64,000 bases of DNA from Melampsora larici-populina 98AG31 (lineage: Eukaryota > Basidiomycota > Pucciniomycetes > Pucciniales > Melampsoraceae): contig NW_006768792.1 in NCBI RefSeq assembly GCF_000204055.1, forward strand, positions 979,676 to 1,043,675, written 5' to 3'. The translations under genes were made by a program, and so were the position numbers. Positions 37,001 to 47,520 of the stretch are shown here, piece after piece. The notes under the pieces were generated by a model. It ran no database searches. It had not been told where the DNA came from and saw only the letters and a program-made list of their open reading frames with translations. Positions within the stretch are counted from its first letter, which is position 1, and every line of letters begins with the position of its first letter.

Positions 37001-38931
37001 CAAAGGCGTGGATTGAAATTCGGCACAAGTGCATTCCATGCGTATGTGCACCAATGGTCATGCCAGCTTCAATATAATCCAAGGTTGAACATTGGTTGGG
37101 GGCTTTTGGATGGCAAAGGGTTGGAAAGAAACTGGAGTGATTTGTCTTCTTTGGTTAGCCCAAACCGCTACACGACAAAACAACATCGACTCAATAGTAT
37201 CCATTTTAAGACAACTCATTGAAACGAGATCTTAGCCATCAATGCAGGTACGGGTCTTTAGAACATACTTCAAGTAAATCTAGTTGATATTGACCAATGT
37301 TGCAAGTTTTGTTGATCAGGTCGATCAGCTTCTGCAAAACTACGTACGGCTGAGACAATGTTTGATGAAGCCAGCAAGGTGCTACAGCAACTACAAGCTG
37401 AGAACCCTGAGTACACAATGGAGTATTTTGCAAAACAATGGGAGCGACAGAAAGAATGTCAATTAGCTGCGATGGCAGATGGTGCCAAGAAGGATCTAGA
37501 GGAGCATTTGATCAACTTACTTGACTTGGAAGGAAAGTTGAGAGATTCACTGTGTGTTTGCTTCATCATGCTCAAAATAGCTACAAATACAGAAATGTAC
37601 TCAAATCCGTGTGTAGTTCTCAACTTGACCGACTACGTAAAAAACAAAGACGCAACCAGACAGATGCTGAGAAAGAAGCACTGATGACCTTGCCAACCTC
37701 GATAGTGGCCTTTGAGACGGCAATTGGAAGGGTGGTTGAGCAGCTAGGCAGCAAGGAGTTCCGAAATCTTCAACAAAAAACTAGTGAGTGTTTCCACAAC
37801 TTCACTGTGTGCAATTAGGATATTTGAGTTGAACGTAGCAATGTCATGATGAAGGCCCAAAGGCTAAGGCTCTCATTCGTGTCAGGCTCGCAAAGATGAA
37901 ATTGTACGAAGCTAAGGTCGGGATTGTAGTAGCACAGAAACGATGGGACAAACATGGTCAGGGTGAGTCAACTTGATATCAATGGTTTTTTTCATTAACA
38001 ATAAGTTTGTTGCTGACTTGACATTATGTATGTAGGTACAAAAATTCAGCAAAGCCTGAAAGATTTCATGAGAAAGAAACAACTGTTGTTTAAGAGGAAA
38101 TGGGACTCTTATAAACTACAAGTTACTAATTACAATAAATTAGCCCCCCTGAATAATCTACCATGTCCGACATTAGATGTTGCAAAAGGGCTGCCATTTG
38201 AAGACATCTTTTGGAACGTAGGATCTTTGTCACATCCATTGGAGAGGTGGGCGGTAGATCAAGGAACAATCAAAGGGATCCAGGCATACTTGAAGCATCA
38301 AAGCTCATCGGAGGAGCTTCGTTGAATCGGCCGGGAAATCCGTCAGATGGTTTCAGCAGCGGTGAAAACCGAGAAGAAGCTACATGATCTTGGTGTTAAA
38401 TGTAGCAGTGGTCAGTAAAGGACCTTCTCATGGAAGCTATTGAATGGATCAGAACTGATACATACAAATCTAGATTGGACTTCTGCGAATGACGGGAAAG
38501 CACTGATTGAGATGGTTCAATCTGGACAGCGTATCTCAAAAGATGTGTGGGAGGTAAGTATTGAGGTGTTGAAGACGGCTCACAGTAATCTGTGGCAGGC
38601 TTACTGTCGTAGGTAGATGGCGTGGAACTCCAATATGGTGAAACTACTTTCTTCAACCGTTCGATACACTAAATCGTCCGCGGCGGAAACCATGGGCTTG
38701 ATCAGATGCTGGGAAGGGCTCGTCTCAAGAGGAAAGGTTGTGTGGGAATGAATTGTACAGGCAAAATGTGTTGAAGCCTTGGGTCTTGACGAGCTGGAGA
38801 TCATTGAGCAGAATCTAATGTTGGGAGAAGATGAAGAAGATGACATGGATCAGCTTCTGGCTCTACATGACATACATTTGATTGACACTGGTGATGATGA
38901 AGATTTTGATGATTTTGTAATGAACTCGTAA
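34098..38931 (+). pseudogene. KDZ transposase copy 3, nearly full length, interrupted and mutated
   Basis: ATG 34098 (MPPKGQGRSMPCP) starts a basic N-terminus. Then come the CxC1 cluster (FFCKCTPDQVRLIRMGY, ALDEFLDACNPLIL), NCPRCFGP, and NSNFQHRRHK where a foldback element (35243-36394) sits. Downstream are CDETGLIGMACRHDHILSY (36640-36700), VGVLYDIGC, KFGTSAFHAYVHQW and GLLDGKGLERNW (37010-37130), then long helices and an acidic end (DEDFDDFVMNS). Compared with copy 2, Asp-Gly before NFQH is Asn-Ser, and the catalytic-type Glu of DGEG is Lys; all are G-to-A changes. TGA codons near 37220 and 38323 (EELR-stop-IGREIRQ) fit CGA. Near 37540-37640 the reading frame also shifts. The protein is dead but its TIRs may still be mobilised by a related enzyme. 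Confidence 0.75.
35243..36394. mobile_element. 1152-bp CACTA-ended foldback element inside the KDZ gene
   Basis: The left end CACTATGCCAAATTGCAAAT and the right end's inverted copy (TTTGCAATTTGGTGTAGTG) are flanked by AAA on both sides (35240-35242, 36395-36397). Removing the element and one AAA gives HRRHKAASQEYKEK in frame. Arms of ~170 bases enclose a second inverted pair, CACTACACAAAATATAATA at 35416 and its counterpart ending at 36221. That inner pair equals the tips of the element at 55640, so the structure is nested or a merged pair. No coding capacity. Confidence 0.85.
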
Positions 38932-39410
38932 AGACTTGAATATACTACCTTAGCTGAGAGTTGTTGTAAATCTGTAAAAAATAGTTCATTTCCAATTTCT
39001 ATCAGTTTGAATGAGCCAATAGATTTTAGATGTTATATGAGAGTTTTGAATATGATGTGTTCAATGAGGGGTGAAGCCTTCTGTTGTCGTTGGATCTTTC
39101 ACTACCGATAATTTTCAATACCTTCAATTTGAACGGTCCAATTGATCACAAATGCAAGTGTTGAGTATATATCAATGAGGAGTGAAGGCTTCTGATGACA
39201 TTGGATCGAGATTGATTGGGGTGAAAAAGAGGAGTGACTGGGTAAACAACAGGTGATGGTTGGTCAAAGTGTATTTGATGTTGAATGATGGTGATCTTCA
39301 GGAGTTGCGTAAATGTGAAGAGGGTGAGGTAGGGCCCCCAGATGCGTCTAAGGAGGTACATATGTGTAAAAACTTGGCAAAAAAAAGTGTAGTGTAGTGG
39401 GTCCGCCAGT

Positions 39411-39657
39411 GTCTGCCAGACGGGTCTGGTCAAGGAGGAGTCAGAGAGGTGTGTAGTGGTCTGCCAGACGGGTCTATGCGCTGACCGACGTGTCTGTGGG
39501 TGCTAAAGGTGTCCGGAAGTGGGGACTTGCATCGGTCAGGCTCTGCTAGACGCCTCTAGACAGTCGAGACGTCTTATAGGGAGGCTATGGTGTCACTCCG
39601 AAGAGATTGACACATATTTCTTTGGTTAGTCTGCGACGGGTCGGGTAGCGACAGGTG
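39411..39657 (-). repeat. Right TIR of the KDZ transposon
   Basis: This is the inverted copy of 28141-28385 ending CGACAGGTG, with AGACGGGTCT twice and a degenerate AGACGCCTCT. Region 38932-39410 between the transposase and the TIR holds no gene. GTGAAG and GATTGATC-like motifs recur there but form no clear repeat. Confidence 0.75.
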
Positions 39658-40953
39658 AAAACAAAAAGGTTCCTTCTCCCCCCCAGCAGGCACCCACCCA
39701 AGCTTCTCAACCCCGCCCTGCCAATCTCAAGGTCATCAATGCCAAAGCAGCTGTTGCAGCCCGTACCTTGACTTCCACTGGTACTCATGTCCACCAACTT
39801 CAAAGCGACAAGTCAAAGCAAGCTTCTGCCAAGAAACAAGCTAGCAGCAGCCACATGTTTAATGGTCACCCAGCAGCACCTAAACCTCCACCTTTCACTA
39901 CTCACACTGGCCGAGTATGCTCTGTAGGATAGATGGTGATATAAGAAACTGGCTCTTTCGCTCATGGTCTACTTTGGGGAACTTTCACTGTGGATAGGTC
40001 ATTGTTGACACTCTTGTACGACACTAAGGAAGGCATCTTCAACCTGTGCGACCACTCGGTTGACTCTCCTCTTTACCCTCAGGCACCCAAAGTTTACAAC
40101 TCTGAGTATTTCAACCTGGCCAAAACCGGCCGTGGCCGTAAAGCACCTGTGGTCTTACATAACAATGAAGTTTTTGCCAGATATCTTGACAACACTAAAG
40201 GAGAACCTAGCCTCGAGATAATTTTTCTGGCTGACAAATATGTAAAAAATAATCCTTGGCTTCAACCTTCCACCAGTAAGCTGGTACAACCTCAACTACA
40301 AGCTAAAAGAAAGGCATCTCAACATTTGACTTATGAGGAGATGTTATTAGATGATGGAGATGAAGAAGCGAATTATGGTGATAGTGATAGTGATAGTGAT
40401 GGTGATCTGCCTTTGAGTGTCGAAATATTCCAGCCAAGCAAGAAAGCCAGGTGTACACCTTCAACCTCAACAAAAGTCACCTCACCACGAGTCACTCGAA
40501 AGAAGGCTTCTAATTTTAAAACCAAGAATAGTACATACACACTCCCGCCACCCAGCACCCCACAAAAATCTCCCCACCGTGCTCAGAGTGATGTGGCTCC
40601 TGTAGCTATGACTCATGTGATACAACCTCACCAGACAGGTAAGCTCACCGCTCTTGTTCACTACTCATTTTTGGTCTGGCTGACATGCCCTCCTTAGTAC
40701 TGGCCTTTGATTTCAGAGAGGCTATTGATATCTCCGTATTTGGACAAAAGCTTCCCATGGCTCGCCCTGTTCCACCTGCTGAGACTTCAGACAGTTTCAC
40801 CGTTGGGAAAAAATGCATTTTGACAGGAAATGCAGAAGGTAAACCTGAATGGGTGGTAACACCGTATCATTTCAAAGTCGATGAAAGTGTGGTGATTGGA
40901 AAAGGTTCTTTCAGGACATGTTACAATGCCTTTGGAAGAGTACCTGGTGGTGA

Positions 40954-41159
40954 CACTGCCAGCATAGATGCCTCGGGTTGCGGAATCCGAGGCATCATCG
41001 GAGGTAAAACCTCGGACAAGGTCTGTCCGAGGTTTTTATCCGAGGTAATCTTCTGCACTGGGAATTGCCTCGGATCAAAACCTCGGACAGTTTCTGTCGG
41101 AGGTTGGTAATCCGATAATACCTCGGATTGAAAAATCCGAGGTAAATATGTTGGCGGTG
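40954..41159. mobile_element. 206-bp CACTG-ended MITE in the alpha-kinase exon
   Basis: CACTGCCAGCATAGATG pairs with the inverted AACATA..GGCGGTG end, flanked by TGA on both sides (40951-40953, 41160-41162). The interior has several CCTCGG/CCGAGG hairpins, for example AAACCTCGGAC..GTCCGAGGTTT. It is the same length as, and nearly identical to, the copy at 59475-59680. Confidence 0.9.
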
Positions 41160-42075
41160 TGAGGTCACTCCGATGGTTGCCAAGAAGCGGAGGGAGCTGC
41201 CTCCCAATATGACTCATCTGGCTGTCCATAAAGAATCTGGTGGAGTCTATGCTGCTGTTTCCATGGTGATTGAAAAGTTTAAGAAAGCTGCTTTGGGTCT
41301 GAATGAAATTCAACTTTTCCCTGCAACGGTTGAAGCTATCCAAAACATTTGTGTGAGTCAAATATATGGATCTCATTTTATTCAAGCTTTCTCGATAACA
41401 TGTTTTTATTTTCCAGATGGTTCAAAACTTTCCGGTCTATGCAGGAGGCAGTGCTACAACAGAATGTGCTTATTTCTTTGAAGAAGTACTCGATGTTACA
41501 CAATACCGCAAGTATACCAGCAATCACAACTTTGAACTCCAGCCTTCAGACAGTCCTTTAGTCAATGAAGTAATGCAAGCTCTCAGTCATTGGTCTCATA
41601 AACACTATGACGGAAGAAGAATGGTTGCGGATCTTCAGCGGGTAGGCTTGGTATTGACAGACCCTTTGATTGTGGATACAAGCAAGTAAGTACTTTTGTG
41701 CTTGCATTCCAGCATTTTGGCTGACAGTTTGTTTTGGCCCCAGTATGGCTTGGTGCGACGGAAATACGGGATGGAAAGGCCTGGAGGTTTCTCTACCCAG
41801 CACGAATGCAATAAGATATGCAAGCACCTGGGGTTGCTACGGCCAAAGGTAGCAAAATTAAGTGTACGGGAGGAGATGGAGCTGTTGTATGGAGGTAAAT
41901 CTGGGGAACAGACTCATATTCCAGCGAGAGATTAGCACAAGGCAGAAAATCAGGAGTAAACTCTTTCCTTTCAATCTGTATTCCAAAATTTGTTCCTCTT
42001 AAAAAATCCAAACAATTACAAAAACCCTTTTCTCACAAAATTATCATCATAAAAACGAAAAAAAACATGTATATA

Positions 42076-43885
42076 TCATTTTAAAAATCTGAGTGCTGAA
42101 CCTTTTGTTTCCTTATAAAAGGTTATCTTATTCTGAAGATGGTCCAAATTGGCCCGTTTCCGTTGCATCTGCTTATCGTAGGTCTCTGCAAGCCCACTGT
42201 GCAATTGTTCCCAGCTCTCATCATCCAAACCAACCCGTTGTTCCATAATCTCCTTCATTGCGGCCACCACAGTGGTACTGATCTGAGTACTACAAGCATA
42301 ACACAGGAAACAAGGGACAATTTTCCCGCGGGAACACCAATTGTATCTGACTCAGTTAATGAGCCAAAATGTATTATTTTGGTGTTATATCTATGTTATT
42401 TGTACATTATGGCTCAGAAACTACATTATGTGTAATGAGTCTTCCCGCGGGGAAATTGTCTCTTGTTTCCTGTGTAAGCGAGTACATGGTCTACCGCCCT
42501 TTTACTCTTTCCAATCCCTTTTCTTGCCTTGGTTTTTCTCTTGTGACAGCACCCTGCAAGTATGTTGTCCTTTTCTTTTCTCCCTCAGAAAATAGTTGAT
42601 GTTCGGTGTTGTGGCAAACATCTGTCGCCCACAGTAATTCTACCACATCAGCTGCATTGATGTCTACAATAAACTTGAAATAGTTACTGATGTGAATTAC
42701 AAACTTGGCACCAACTTGGGGATGCTTCTTATCAATGCGGTGTCCAGTGTTTTTCTCTAGTTCAATTTCTTCCTTCCTCTCGGCCAAAAGTTCGGGTCTT
42801 CTTGCCGGAGTAATAATTTCAGCTGTAATAGATTACATATGTCAGAAGATTGTTCAGAACACTGTGAATATTAAATACTCAACATGTGTTGGCATCAATT
42901 AAGCAGAAGAAACCTGAAGCAAATCCGGTGGCATCAAAATCACAATGAACTCCGTTGCGGAATCCTCCAGTGGTAGCAATCACATTGGATCCCACAAAAT
43001 CCTTGTCCCCAAAGACTTGAGCATTGGGTGATTTCTCCCACTCTTTGCTACCAGGCACCGGCTCTTTTGATCCCCACGACGGGGCATCAGTCTCTTTGGC
43101 CAGCTTCTTGTTGGAATCATACACAAATAGAGAGAAAGAACATGTCCTTTCAGCATGAAAGTCCACTACCCAAGGAAGTTCATCTTGGCGGGCTTCGTCC
43201 TTGTCTAGTTTGGCTGGATCCTTGCTGGTAGCTGAATTTTGGGCATAGGTTGCTGGTGTTAAGACATTGAACAAATTAAGTTTTTGAAATGTCCTCATGT
43301 GGAAAGATGAAGATAAACAAACCAATGACTGTTCCTCTTTGATATTGTCCAGCACGCTTAGATGATCTGTGACCAAATGATTTTATAGTACCTTGCCGCT
43401 CGTTGGGCGGTAGCATCTTGACTGCATGATTTTCCTTGATCACACCCCGTGCTTCAGAGTGTTGATGCATGATCTTGATAGCCCTTCGAAAGTCTTCCCA
43501 AAGTTGCACTTGGGCAGGGTCAATGCTGGCGGGGTCCTGCAGCAAGAAATGTCAGCCATGTGGAAACAACAGAAAGTTCGAGGGACTTGACCTCTTTGTT
43601 GAACCTAGCAACACGTATAAGCTTATTTCCAGCCAGATTCACAAGTACCACAGTTACATAAGTCACTACTCGCTCTTTCCTGTTCCCAAATTGAGGAACT
43701 CAGAATACATCACAGTCCTCTGGTAAGCCAAAGCGGTCTTTGATTCCTGCTTTGATTCTTTGACTGACATGTTCTCATCCAACATCCCGGACTGGATCCC
43801 GTTGGGCATTGTGTTGTTGAGCCTTCTTCCACTTTTGTTACTCAACCATCTTTTGCTTGCGGAGGTCAGATACTGGTTTTGGCAT
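42076..43885 (-). pseudogene. Tet-like 2OG-Fe(II) oxygenase (TET/JBP family), three nonsense codons and a MITE
   Basis: Exons 43885-43592, 43536-43323, 43252-42884 and 42822 onward join in phase at consensus sites. Exon 1 (MPKPVSDLRKQKMVE) has TAA and two TGA codons, where CAA, CGA and CGA would read through. Exon 3 has GSNVIATTGGFRNG, VHCDFDATGFASGFFCLID (the His-x-Asp iron ligands). Exon 4 has KFVIHISNYFKFIVDIN and ELLWATDVCHNTEHQ, placing the distal His. Further downstream CSTQISTTVVAAMKE fits the closing strand, reached after removing the MITE at 42302. A frame change near 42.5 kb is unresolved. TET/JBP enzymes oxidise 5-methylcytosine or thymine in DNA. In basidiomycetes these genes are expanded and associated with KDZ transposons. 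It converges with the alpha-kinase, about 140 bases apart. Confidence 0.7.
42302..42474. mobile_element. 173-bp CACAG-ended MITE in the 3' part of the Tet-like gene
   Basis: CACAGGAAACAAGGGACAAT at left and the inverted CTTGTTTCCTGTG end at right, with 34-base TIRs ending in CCCGCGGGAA, are flanked by TAA on both sides (42299-42301, 42475-42477). Closing the gap gives LAYACSTQISTT in frame. Confidence 0.85.
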
Positions 43886-44039
43886 CTACAGAAAAAAAAA
43901 TTGATTTGATTAATGGGATGTTCAACACTTGAATATTTCGGAATGTGTGTGGGGATGCAATGAAATAATGAATAATGTGAATAAACATTGAGTGATTGAT
44001 TATTTGATGGATTGCATGTTGGATTTATGAAATGAATCA

Positions 44040-44974
44040 ATGTGAGATTTTATGAATGAATAGATCAATGAGTTTCTTGAGGAATGAAATCAGGAAGCAC
44101 CGAGATACATTTAGCAAAGGGTTAGGCTGGTAGTTGGGGGTCCCATCAGTCACTTGCCCTGCCCTTCACGAGACATCAACATCTCTGCATGTATCTCAAG
44201 TACTTCCGTCTTGCATGAGTCAATGTGAATAACCTTGAGCTGTGAATCTTTTGATATAAGTTAACTTGCATTTATGAATGAATAAATCAATGAATGAGTA
44301 TTGAGTAATTTCTTGAGGAATGAAATCAGGAAGCACCAAGATACATTTAGCAAAGGGTTAGGCTGGTAGTTGGGGGTCCCCTTGGTCACTTGCCCTGGCC
44401 TTCACAAGACATAAACATCTCTGCATGTATCTCAGGTACCACCATCTTCAATAATTGTTCGTGAGTAAATCATGAGTGGTAAATGTTTTGAATTATATGA
44501 GTCTTCTTTTGCGATGAATTGAACAGATGTTTGAGAAATATTGATTGATTTATTAATCTACATTCAATTATTTTTGGCTTCTCGTGGATTCTTCAAGGTC
44601 CTATTTCTTCTTGAGGATATAATATTTGTTCTTATATGTTCTGTCTTCATCTGGGTGAAGTCAAGAACAAATGGGAAGACAAAGGAAGAACATGGATTAC
44701 CTTGGTTGATTCAACAAATTGAAGAAAGCGGACAGAACAGATTTCAAGAATAATAAGATCAGAAGAATCAAATAACCAAGGACTGCTTAAATGCTTCCAC
44801 TCGAATGGTGGCTGAGTTGTGGTCAGCCATTACACAATGTATACACATGTAGCCTTACACCTTACATTTGATATGCTTACATATCTCACATGTCAACATA
44901 TGGTTCACACAGAGGTTGTACCACAGAAAGGTGCATTACTCAAGAACCAATCATAGTTGACATGTAGTTACCGG
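44040..44974. repeat. Direct duplication upstream of the Tet-like gene; otherwise no gene
   Basis: A segment of about 165 bases (TTTCTTGAGGAATGAAATCA through CATCTCTGCATGTATCTCA) occurs at about 44072-44200 and again at about 44312-44440, with a shared preamble (GAATGAATAAATCAATGA). The stretch to 44974 is AT-rich, with one short frame (44541-44753) that shows no motif. Confidence 0.6.
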
Positions 44975-45013
44975 TGTAGTATTTAAAGCTCAACAAGAGC
45001 TTTACAACACCTA
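44975..45013 (-). repeat. Left piece of the split 3' LTR of the large retrotransposon
   Basis: The piece begins TGTAGTATTTAAAGC and ends ACACCTA, which duplicates the start of the continuation at 53364. The same junction is uninterrupted in the solo LTR at 8264-8304 (inverted). Confidence 0.85.
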
Positions 45014-45351
45014 TGTAAGGACTCCAACAGAGTCCTTCACTGAATGTTTGGTTCTTTCTTGCTGGACTCGACGGAGAGCTTAACTTTGGAAATTCTGTAT
45101 ATCTATTACAAAAACTAGCTCCAGAATGATCCCGTGAGTAGCTCTCGAAGAGTCAGTACCCAAAACCTTAAGAGAAAGAACAACCACAAATGAAAAGAGA
45201 AAAGATATAGAGAGAATTCTCACCTAGCTCCAGAATGATCCCGTGAGTAGCTCTTGAAGAGTAAGGATCATCTGAAGCCGGGCTACAAGGAGAAACATAT
45301 AATCCTTCCGTCTAATCCCATAACCCTGAAACCCATGACTTCCATCTACGT

Positions 45352-46981
45352 TGTAGAACTTATAACCTAACAAGGGTTATACAGAGCTGGAAGAGGATAA
45401 TCTACTAATATAAGGACTAGTAGAAGTTGTCTAAAGACTGCTCTTCTAAAACAACACAATCAGAAAAGACTCTGTTGTATTGAGTACAGATAAGGCACCA
45501 GAGAAATATATCTTCACACGTATTTTAACTTCAAAAGCACACTCTGTATTACTATCAACACTGCTATAGTGTTATTCCCAATTGATAACTAAAGAAAATA
45601 AGCAATATATGATTGATATTATTCCCAATAAGTCTTCATGACTATAAAACTAAAGTAAATTTCTCTTTATAGCTGTAATAAAGGGCGTATTTAAGTGACC
45701 AGGTACTATTAAAATAAGTTTATGATGATAAACAAAATAATAACTACGTAAATGATAAAGGAAAAAAAAGGGAATAACAGTCACAAAACCCTCTCAAAGT
45801 ATATATAACAATGTACTAGAACTTTTACAATGGTCAACAACCTCAAAACCAATCAAATCCGCCCAAAATTCCCTAAAAACCCTATGATGACGCAATGTAA
45901 TGATTTTGTTACTAATAAATGATGTAATTTTCACAGCTAAAAGTGATCAATGACGCAATAATATGATGTACAGCACTTCTTATGATGAATACAGGTGATT
46001 TTTTTCTTGTAAACTAGCTGAAAACCAATTTTTGAGATTACGAATTTTTTCAGATGTGCTCCAATTTTTGATTACTAAAGTGCATCTTGTAGCCCACGTG
46101 TTACTGATCATTTCTGACACCTACATGACCTACTTCTGATGAGTGATGAGTAAGATATTGAGTTGTGAAGTTAAGGTTTTGAGCATTACACGTTGACTTG
46201 TGACTGTAAATTCGAGATTCACACCAATTCTTTATTTGCCTTATACCTTTTTTCATATACCTCCGCTACTATTGATTCAAAGTGTGTACATTATGTAATC
46301 CACTCTTCTGCGTTGAATGAGCCATCTACCAACCTATTCTGACGTCATTTGACATATGTAATTAGCTGAAAACCTCCATTTTCCACGAATTTCACCCATT
46401 TTCTCCACTTTTCACAGCTGCTACTCTCTTTTTCTTGCTCATGTAACATGACATCATCCTCTATAACCTTAAAAATCCCGGAAAATCCCCTTGGCAACCT
46501 TAAATTCCGTCACTACCACTATTACACAACCAAACTACACGTGTACCTCTTGTTTACCAACTTCGAAAAAATGCCTTTTTCCCTAATAACTTTTGTTTCT
46601 CCTTATCAACCTTCAAGATAAAAATTGGCATAGTATAATATAATGTTGGTCTTTCATATTCTAACCTCATATTACCCATAACTTTATTTTTACTAACCTA
46701 AAAACCATTTTTCAACCTATGTACCTATATTTTCGAATTTTTCTTATGTTTTTTTTTTCTTTCTTTTTGTAATGAGTTTGTAAGTAAACTTTGATGATCT
46801 TAATGTATAATGTGAAATAAAATGATGTAATGTTGACCTAATGACCAATACATCAGCCTACAAGAGCTTCAATTGATCTAAAACCTCCATTTCAAATTTT
46901 CTTTCCTGCTGAATCCTGCTAATAAACTGGTAAACTGGTAATTGTAAATTTTTTAATTGATCCCATAAATTGATCACCACA
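45352..46981 (-). mobile_element. Solo LTR of the large family inside the left LTR of Gypsy element 1
   Basis: TGTAGAAC to GATCACCACA is flanked by ACGT on both sides (45348-45351, 46982-46985). Most of it aligns with the other two LTR copies; the first ~250 bases are more diverged. Removing it joins CATCTACGTGTAACCCC exactly as in the intact right LTR. This is the youngest event of the nest. Confidence 0.9.
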
Positions 46982-47520
46982 ACGTGTAACCCCTTACACC
47001 CTCCCTTCCTAAAAAAAACTTCAATGTATATGTGTAGACAAAAAAAAGACACCATAACCAATTGGTGTCCTCCCGTCAATAACCCTGATTGAAAACAATG
47101 GCATAACTTGTCCCTAAAATTTGACCATGACTTGTCCCTAAGTGAAAATGAAACTTTGAAGTAATCAAGAGAAAAAAAGAAAAAAAGGAAAACACATACA
47201 AAAGGCAAAAGTATCAAATAAAAGGAAATTGAGATAATTTGAAAAGAAAAGGAGACTGAAAAAAAACTGAGAGTCTTGATGTGAATTGCTAAATGAAGAA
47301 TGTTGAATTAATTCTTGAAGTGAATATCTTGAAGTGAATCTTGAAGTGAATATCTTGAAGTGAAGCTTGAAGTGAAACATTAGAGCATAAAACCTGTCCC
47401 CCGCGATTCTCAAGAACCTGAAACAAATGGCGAATGTTCTGCTCACAGCGTGGCCGAGGTATTGTCTTTTGATTTCAATATGGGTAGTAGGATTGGCGGT
47501 GCATACTAAGGAAAAGGAAC

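Larger units (their letters stand above)
28141..39657. mobile_element. 11.5-kb KDZ (Zisupton-type) transposon with ~245-bp TIRs and 8-bp TSD
   Basis: Ends are CACCTGTGGCTACCCGACCC at left and its near-perfect inverted copy at right, homologous for about 245 bases (28141-28385 and 39411-39657). AAAACAAA lies immediately outside on both sides (28133-28140, 39658-39665), and joining the flanks keeps the alpha-kinase frame. Cargo is an accessory gene on the minus strand (31407-29348) and the transposase on the plus strand (34098-38931), divergent from a central foldback repeat. Zisupton-type KDZ elements are known for 8-bp duplications. The TIRs carry repeated palindromes of the form AGACNNGTCT, likely transposase binding sites (inference). 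Confidence 0.8.
28020..41935 (+). pseudogene. Alpha-type protein kinase gene, split by an 11.5-kb KDZ transposon and a MITE
   Basis: Exon 28020-28140 encodes a zinc ribbon (CPLCQSTLL..KICGTC). The frame resumes in phase after the transposon and its 8-bp duplication at 39666 (KVPSPPQQAPTQ). TAG at 39930 and TAA at 39942 interrupt it; CAG and CAA would fit. After a 59-nt intron (40639-40697) comes the kinase: EWVVTPYHFKV, GKGSFRTCYNAFGRV, [MITE 40954-41159], PMVAKK, then after another intron FEEVLDV, ALSHWSHKHYDGRRMVADLQ, GLVLTDPLIVD and a final exon with QHECNKICKHLGL, the His/Cys zinc site that closes alpha-kinase domains. Removing the MITE restores GRVPGGEVTPMVAKK. Alpha-kinases are atypical Ser/Thr kinases. 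The middle part is acidic and Ser/Thr-rich. The first exon, upstream of 28020, is not identified. Confidence 0.8.

Noticed and set aside
40995..41207. Short minus frames within 40954-41159 and 59475-59680
   Set aside because: They are translations of the MITE sequence, present in both copies only because the element is repeated.
44541..44753. Short hydrophobic frame (IDLLIYIQLFLASRGFF)
   Set aside because: An AT-rich stretch of 70 codons with no neighbour or splice support; chance hydrophobicity is likely.
45014..46997. A ~1.98-kb LTR for Gypsy element 1
   Set aside because: The apparent long LTR is a 350-bp LTR with a solo LTR of another family inserted. The right LTR ends at 53363 and the polypurine tract abuts position 46998.
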